Positions 60,669 through 64,000 of a stretch of 64,000 bases of DNA are shown in pieces. This DNA is from Pseudomonadota bacterium (GTDB taxonomy: Bacteria > Pseudomonadota > Gammaproteobacteria > Steroidobacterales > Steroidobacteraceae), in the NCBI GenBank assembly GCA_021851405.1, contig JAJZDW010000007.1, forward strand, positions 52,640-116,639, read 5' to 3'. Under the pieces are notes generated by a model. That model was not told the DNA's origin, searched no databases, and was given only the letters and a program-made list of their open reading frames with translations. Position numbers and translations under genes: made by a program. Positions within the stretch are counted from its first letter, which is position 1, and every line of letters starts with the position of its first letter.

Positions 60669-61945
60669 ATGCGCTTCTGGAATTGACGATGCGCCACCGT
60701 CATGGCGCATCCGTCGGTATATGCTCGGTCTGCTCGGCGCATCCTTTGGTTCTGCGCGCCGCCGTCGAACATGCGCGCGACAGCGGCGGCTATGCCCTGA
60801 TCGAAGCGACCTCGAACCAAGTCAATCAAGACGGCGGATACACTGGACTGCGGCCCGCGCAGTTTCGCGCACGGGTGCTCCAACTCGCGGATGCGTGTGG
60901 GCTCGCGCGCGAGCGAGTCCTGCTCGGTGGCGATCACCTCGGGCCAAATCCCTGGCAGTCCATGGCAAGCGAGGAGGCGCTGGCTCGGGCGGGTGTCATG
61001 GTGAATGAGTACGTGACCGCCGGGTTCCGCAAGATTCATCTCGATTGTTCCATGGCCTGCGCGAACGATCCGCCGCTGCTCACCGACTCAACCGTCGCGG
61101 CGCGCGCGGCCCGGCTGTGCGCACAGGCCGAAGCAGCGTGGCGAGACTCCGGGGGAGAGCCGCCCGTGTACGTCATCGGCACCGAGGTTCCGGTGCCGGG
61201 TGGGGCGCGCGAAACATTGGGTGAACTCAGCGTCACGACGCCAGAGGCCGTCGCGGCGACTGTGGAAGCGCATCGCAATGTGTTTTTCGAGTGCGGTCTG
61301 CAGGATGCATGGGAGCGTGTCATCGCGCTAGTCGTACAGCCAGGAGTGGAATTCGATCACGATCGGGTCGTGCATTACCAACCCCATAAGGCGTCTCGAC
61401 TTAGCGCAGCGCTCGAGCGTATCCCAAATCTCGTGTTCGAGGCCCACTCGACCGATTACCAGACTGAGGCAGCACTCGCCGCACTGGTGCGTGATCATTT
61501 CGCGATCCTCAAAGTCGGGCCTGCAGTGACCTTCGCGTTACGCGAGGCGATCTGGGCGCTTGATCGGATCGATCTGGAATGGCACGGGGAATCACAGGCC
61601 GCCCGCGTGCGCGAGACCGCACTCGCGGCGATGCGCGAGGAGCCGCGGTACTGGCGCACCCACTACCACGAACGTGAGCGGGAACTCGAACTCCAGCTTC
61701 AATACAGCCTAAGCGATCGCATTAGGTACTACTGGTCGGATCCCAAGGTCAGCGCGGCGCTGGCGCGACTCGACGCGGCATTTCGCGACCAATGTCCGCC
61801 GCTCGGATTGATTTCCCAGTACCTGCCGATGGGGTACGAAGCAGTGCGAGCCCGGACAATCGCGCCGCGCATGCCTGAGATGATCGTTCACCACATTCGC
61901 CACACATTGGCCCTGTACGCCCGGGCCTGCAATTCACACAAATAA
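60665..61945 (+). CDS. KbaZ/GatZ-like D-tagatose-1,6-bisphosphate aldolase subunit
   Basis: A 426-residue protein of the GatZ/KbaZ family. RHGASVGICSVCSAHPLVLRAA, LIEATSNQVNQDGGYTG, LLGGDHLGPNPW and IHLDCSMACANDPP are the conserved N-terminal blocks. VIGTEVPVPGGA and ILKVGPAVTFALREA occur later. In enterobacteria this subunit stabilises the class II aldolase GatY/KbaY; family members in other bacteria may act alone. No GatY/KbaY gene is in the window. It is coupled to the transporter upstream; the TonB receptor follows 18 bases later. Confidence 0.9.
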   Translation: MNALLELTMRHRHGASVGICSVCSAHPLVLRAAVEHARDSGGYALIEATSNQVNQDGGYTGLRPAQFRARVLQLADACGLARERVLLGGDHLGPNPWQSMASEEALARAGVMVNEYVTAGFRKIHLDCSMACANDPPLLTDSTVAARAARLCAQAEAAWRDSGGEPPVYVIGTEVPVPGGARETLGELSVTTPEAVAATVEAHRNVFFECGLQDAWERVIALVVQPGVEFDHDRVVHYQPHKASRLSAALERIPNLVFEAHSTDYQTEAALAALVRDHFAILKVGPAVTFALREAIWALDRIDLEWHGESQAARVRETALAAMREEPRYWRTHYHERERELELQLQYSLSDRIRYYWSDPKVSAALARLDAAFRDQCPPLGLISQYLPMGYEAVRARTIAPRMPEMIVHHIRHTLALYARACNSHK

Positions 61946-61963
61946 TTTCAAAGGGGCAGCAGC

Positions 61964-63895
61964 ATGAAAAAGTCTCGTGATCCGTCCACTGCAATTGGCG
62001 CGTGCGTCATCACTGTAGCTCTGTCTATGGCCGGCACCGCAACAGTGCTCGCAACGGACAATACGTCAGCGTCGGCACCCACAAACAGAGCGATTGCACC
62101 AGCACAGAAATCCGCAACCACGGTGCCAGCCGCCACGCAACTGCACGCCATCGTGGTGACCGGCATCCGGGCGGATCTTGAGAAGGCGCTCGAGCTGAAG
62201 AAATACGCGCCAGTCATGTTGGATGCGATCGAATCGACCACGCTCGGTCGATTTCCAAGCTCGGACGTCGCGAATGCTTTAGCGCATGTCCCGGGCATCA
62301 CGATCACCCGCACGACAGGCGGAGACGGTCAACATATCAGCGTGGACGGATTAGGTCCGGCGTACAACATGGTGACCTTGGATGGCCAAGAACTCGCCAC
62401 GGATAACAGCGGCCGAGAACTCGCATTCGACGTACTACCGGCTGAAATGGTTACCGGCGCAGAAGTGCTGCAATCTCCGCAAGCGTCGACGATGGCGGGC
62501 GCAATAGGCGGCACAGTAAACCTGCAGACCGCGACTGCATTTGATTACACCGGATTTCATGCCGATGTAAACGTGGATGGCGACTGGAACGATATGTCGC
62601 ATCTGTCGGGAACGAAGTACTCATTCTTCGTCGCAGACACGAATCGAAAGCGCACGCTAGGTTACGTATTTGGAGCGGTCTATTCGAATGCGAACCAACG
62701 CACCGACTCCCTGAATGCCTACAATCAGAACATCTACGGTCCGACCACATATCCGTACGCCGGTGGGCCTGGTGCCGTACCGCTCACGGCGACTCCATGC
62801 TGCATCACCTTCGGCTCGATATTCGATCATCGAAAGCGTTACGGCGTAGTTACGAATGTCGAGTGGCGGCCAACTTCCACGCTGCGTGTGCAGGCCAATG
62901 CCCTCTGGACGTATCTAAATGACCCGCAGATCGGGTACAACGAATCCTACTACTTCGCGGCTAACCCAGACGGAACTCCATGGCAGAACAATGCCGTAGT
63001 GCAAAACGGCGTGATCACCTCGGTATCGGTAAACCAGTTTCAGCCCGAGATGGTCAACAATACGATGAATCGAAAGGTCAACACGTATCTTTATGGGTTA
63101 AAGGTGCGCTGGAAGCCCACGAAAACCTTGACTCTCAACACAAATGTGTATCGTTCTGCGGCGAGCCGGCCGGAGGGGGGGAAGGACACGTTCGTGACCG
63201 CGGGTTTGGTCAACAACTCTCCAGTCGCGGAAGACATACTCAATTTCACCGACCTCCCCAACAGCTTGCCGAGCATCAACGTCGCTCTTCCGCCCAGTCA
63301 GTTGGGTCTCTCCAGTTGTCCTGCGGGCTCCGCGAGCTCGACAAATCCAGGTTACTGCTCATACACGACTCTCATGAACTCTGGGTTCCTCGATAACAAT
63401 AAGTATTGGTCGACGCATTACGATGGGCTAAACGGCTACTCGGTACACGACAAGATCACTGGTTTCAGCTTGCATGGTGTGTGGCAGGCGAACATGGGGG
63501 TGTTCGATCAGCTGGAATTTGGCGTCAACGGAAGGTGGCGCACGAAGGAGCAAATGGACATCAGCAACGACTGGACAAATGGCTCCGGACAGTACGGTAC
63601 GCTATACCAGACGGCCGGATGCCCAGTGCAGTGTTCCCCGTATTCGTTCGGATCTCAGGGCTTTAACGTCGTTTCGTTCACGACACCGCCGAATTTTATG
63701 GAAGGCGCGGGTGGATCGTATCCGACGACCCTGCCGATGCTGAATGTCGGGCAGCTTCTGGCCTTTATGCAGAGTCTCAATGGTAAACCGAACCCGTTCT
63801 ACTGCACCACAACACCGTGCACTGGTCCGTATACGCCATTTAATTTTGCCCTGACCTTGCCGCAGCTTAACCCCAATGGCACTTACTTAGGCTGA
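61964..63895 (+). pseudogene. TonB-dependent receptor, 3' end lost to an IS element
   Basis: The frame gives 643 residues and then stops. A signal peptide (ACVITVALSMAGTATVLA) is followed by the TonB box region (LHAIVVTGIRADL) and the plug domain (VMLDAIESTTLGRFPSSDVANAL, VPGITITR, VDGLGPAYNMVTLDGQ, GGTVNLQT). Beta-barrel strands then run to the end. Receptors of this type (Xanthomonas/Caulobacter style) usually exceed 850 residues and end in an aromatic residue; here the last barrel strands are missing. The final codons run into the end of a minus-strand transposase, so an insertion has truncated it. It probably imported the sugar of the adjacent locus. Confidence 0.85.
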
Positions 63896-64000
63896 AGGGT
63901 TTGGAAGATAGCCATACAACCGCACCTGTCGTCGAGCCTTTTTCCGTGGCACTTTCAGCCATTGGTAGGGCTTGGGGCGTCGCTTGCGCGCCCGCGGCTC
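63888..64000 (-). mobile_element. end of an IS element: transposase C-terminus (IS4-like), cut by window edge
   Basis: On the minus strand the frame open to the right edge reads RARKRRPKPYQWLKVPRKKA, then RLYGYLPNPSA and a TAA at 63890-63888. The RPKPY-x-WL pattern with a basic tail is common at the C-terminus of IS4-family transposases. The rest lies outside the window. Its insertion broke the TonB-dependent receptor gene. Confidence 0.55.

Overview
This window looks like the chromosome of a high-GC gammaproteobacterium. Two gene orders support this: tRNA-Leu / rnr-rlmB-rpsF-rpsR-rplI-dnaB-alr, and ffh-rpsP-rimM-trmD-rplS. A xanthomonadin-type aryl-polyene pigment operon and a large TonB-dependent receptor suggest Lysobacterales/Xanthomonadales or a neighbouring order (Nevskiales, Steroidobacterales). 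This placement comes from gene content only.

Layout. (1) 1-3697 is an accessory strip ending at the 3' end of a tRNA-Leu(CAG) gene: the end of an IS4-type transposase with compensating indels, a lone SAM methyltransferase, an IS3 transposase relic, and a decayed Xre/RES toxin-antitoxin pair. (2) 3701-25935 is core genome: RNA decay and rRNA methylation (rnr, rlmB), ribosomal proteins S6/S18/L9, dnaB, alr, an FHA protein with a PP2C phosphatase, radA, a CorC-type transporter, ffh, rpsP-rimM-trmD-rplS, sppA, the threonine-degradation pair kbl-tdh, an FNR-type Fe-S regulator, and nadA-nadB. (3) 25936-27654 is a graveyard of toxin-antitoxin genes: a MntA-like nucleotidyltransferase, HipB with its recognition helix missing, and HipA with frameshifts and its kinase core deleted. 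(4) 27655-31781 holds zwf, a BI-1 family membrane protein, yheU, a dienelactone hydrolase and a beta carbonic anhydrase. (5) 31967-32497 encodes a membrane-anchored coiled coil built on a 33-bp tandem repeat.

(6) 32720-46936 is one tightly overlapping minus-strand operon of 15 genes for a xanthomonadin-like aryl polyene. A chorismatase (XanB2 type) would make the hydroxybenzoate starter. A ligase and an acyl carrier protein activate and carry it; two ketosynthase-family proteins, two hotdog dehydratases and a ketoreductase elongate it. A flavin halogenase-family enzyme could halogenate it. Two acyltransferases, a GT2 glycosyltransferase, a LolA-like protein, an MMPL transporter and a polysaccharide deacetylase would attach and export it. 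The promoter-proximal gene is an unrecognised histidine-rich protein with 33-residue repeats. The ligase lies in the same frame as the ACP, separated by a single TAA, with no normal start codon nearby.

(7) 47029-52491 carries a NitT/TauT-type ABC transporter (fused double permease plus ATPase, no binding protein nearby), an OmpR-type two-component system and a small membrane protein. (8) 52540-55958 is a small defence islet: an AAA ATPase and a RloB-like protein with TOPRIM-like motifs, resembling AbiL/PARIS-style anti-phage pairs, bracketed by two same-orientation IS630 relics. (9) 56042-57547 encodes a CLC chloride channel/exchanger, followed by about 1 kb with almost no recognisable genes. 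(10) 58530-63895 is a carbohydrate locus: an AgaR-like DeoR regulator, a DMT transporter, a KbaZ/GatZ-like protein and a TonB-dependent receptor. The receptor is cut short by another IS element at the right edge.

All functional statements come from reading sequence motifs. No database search was run.
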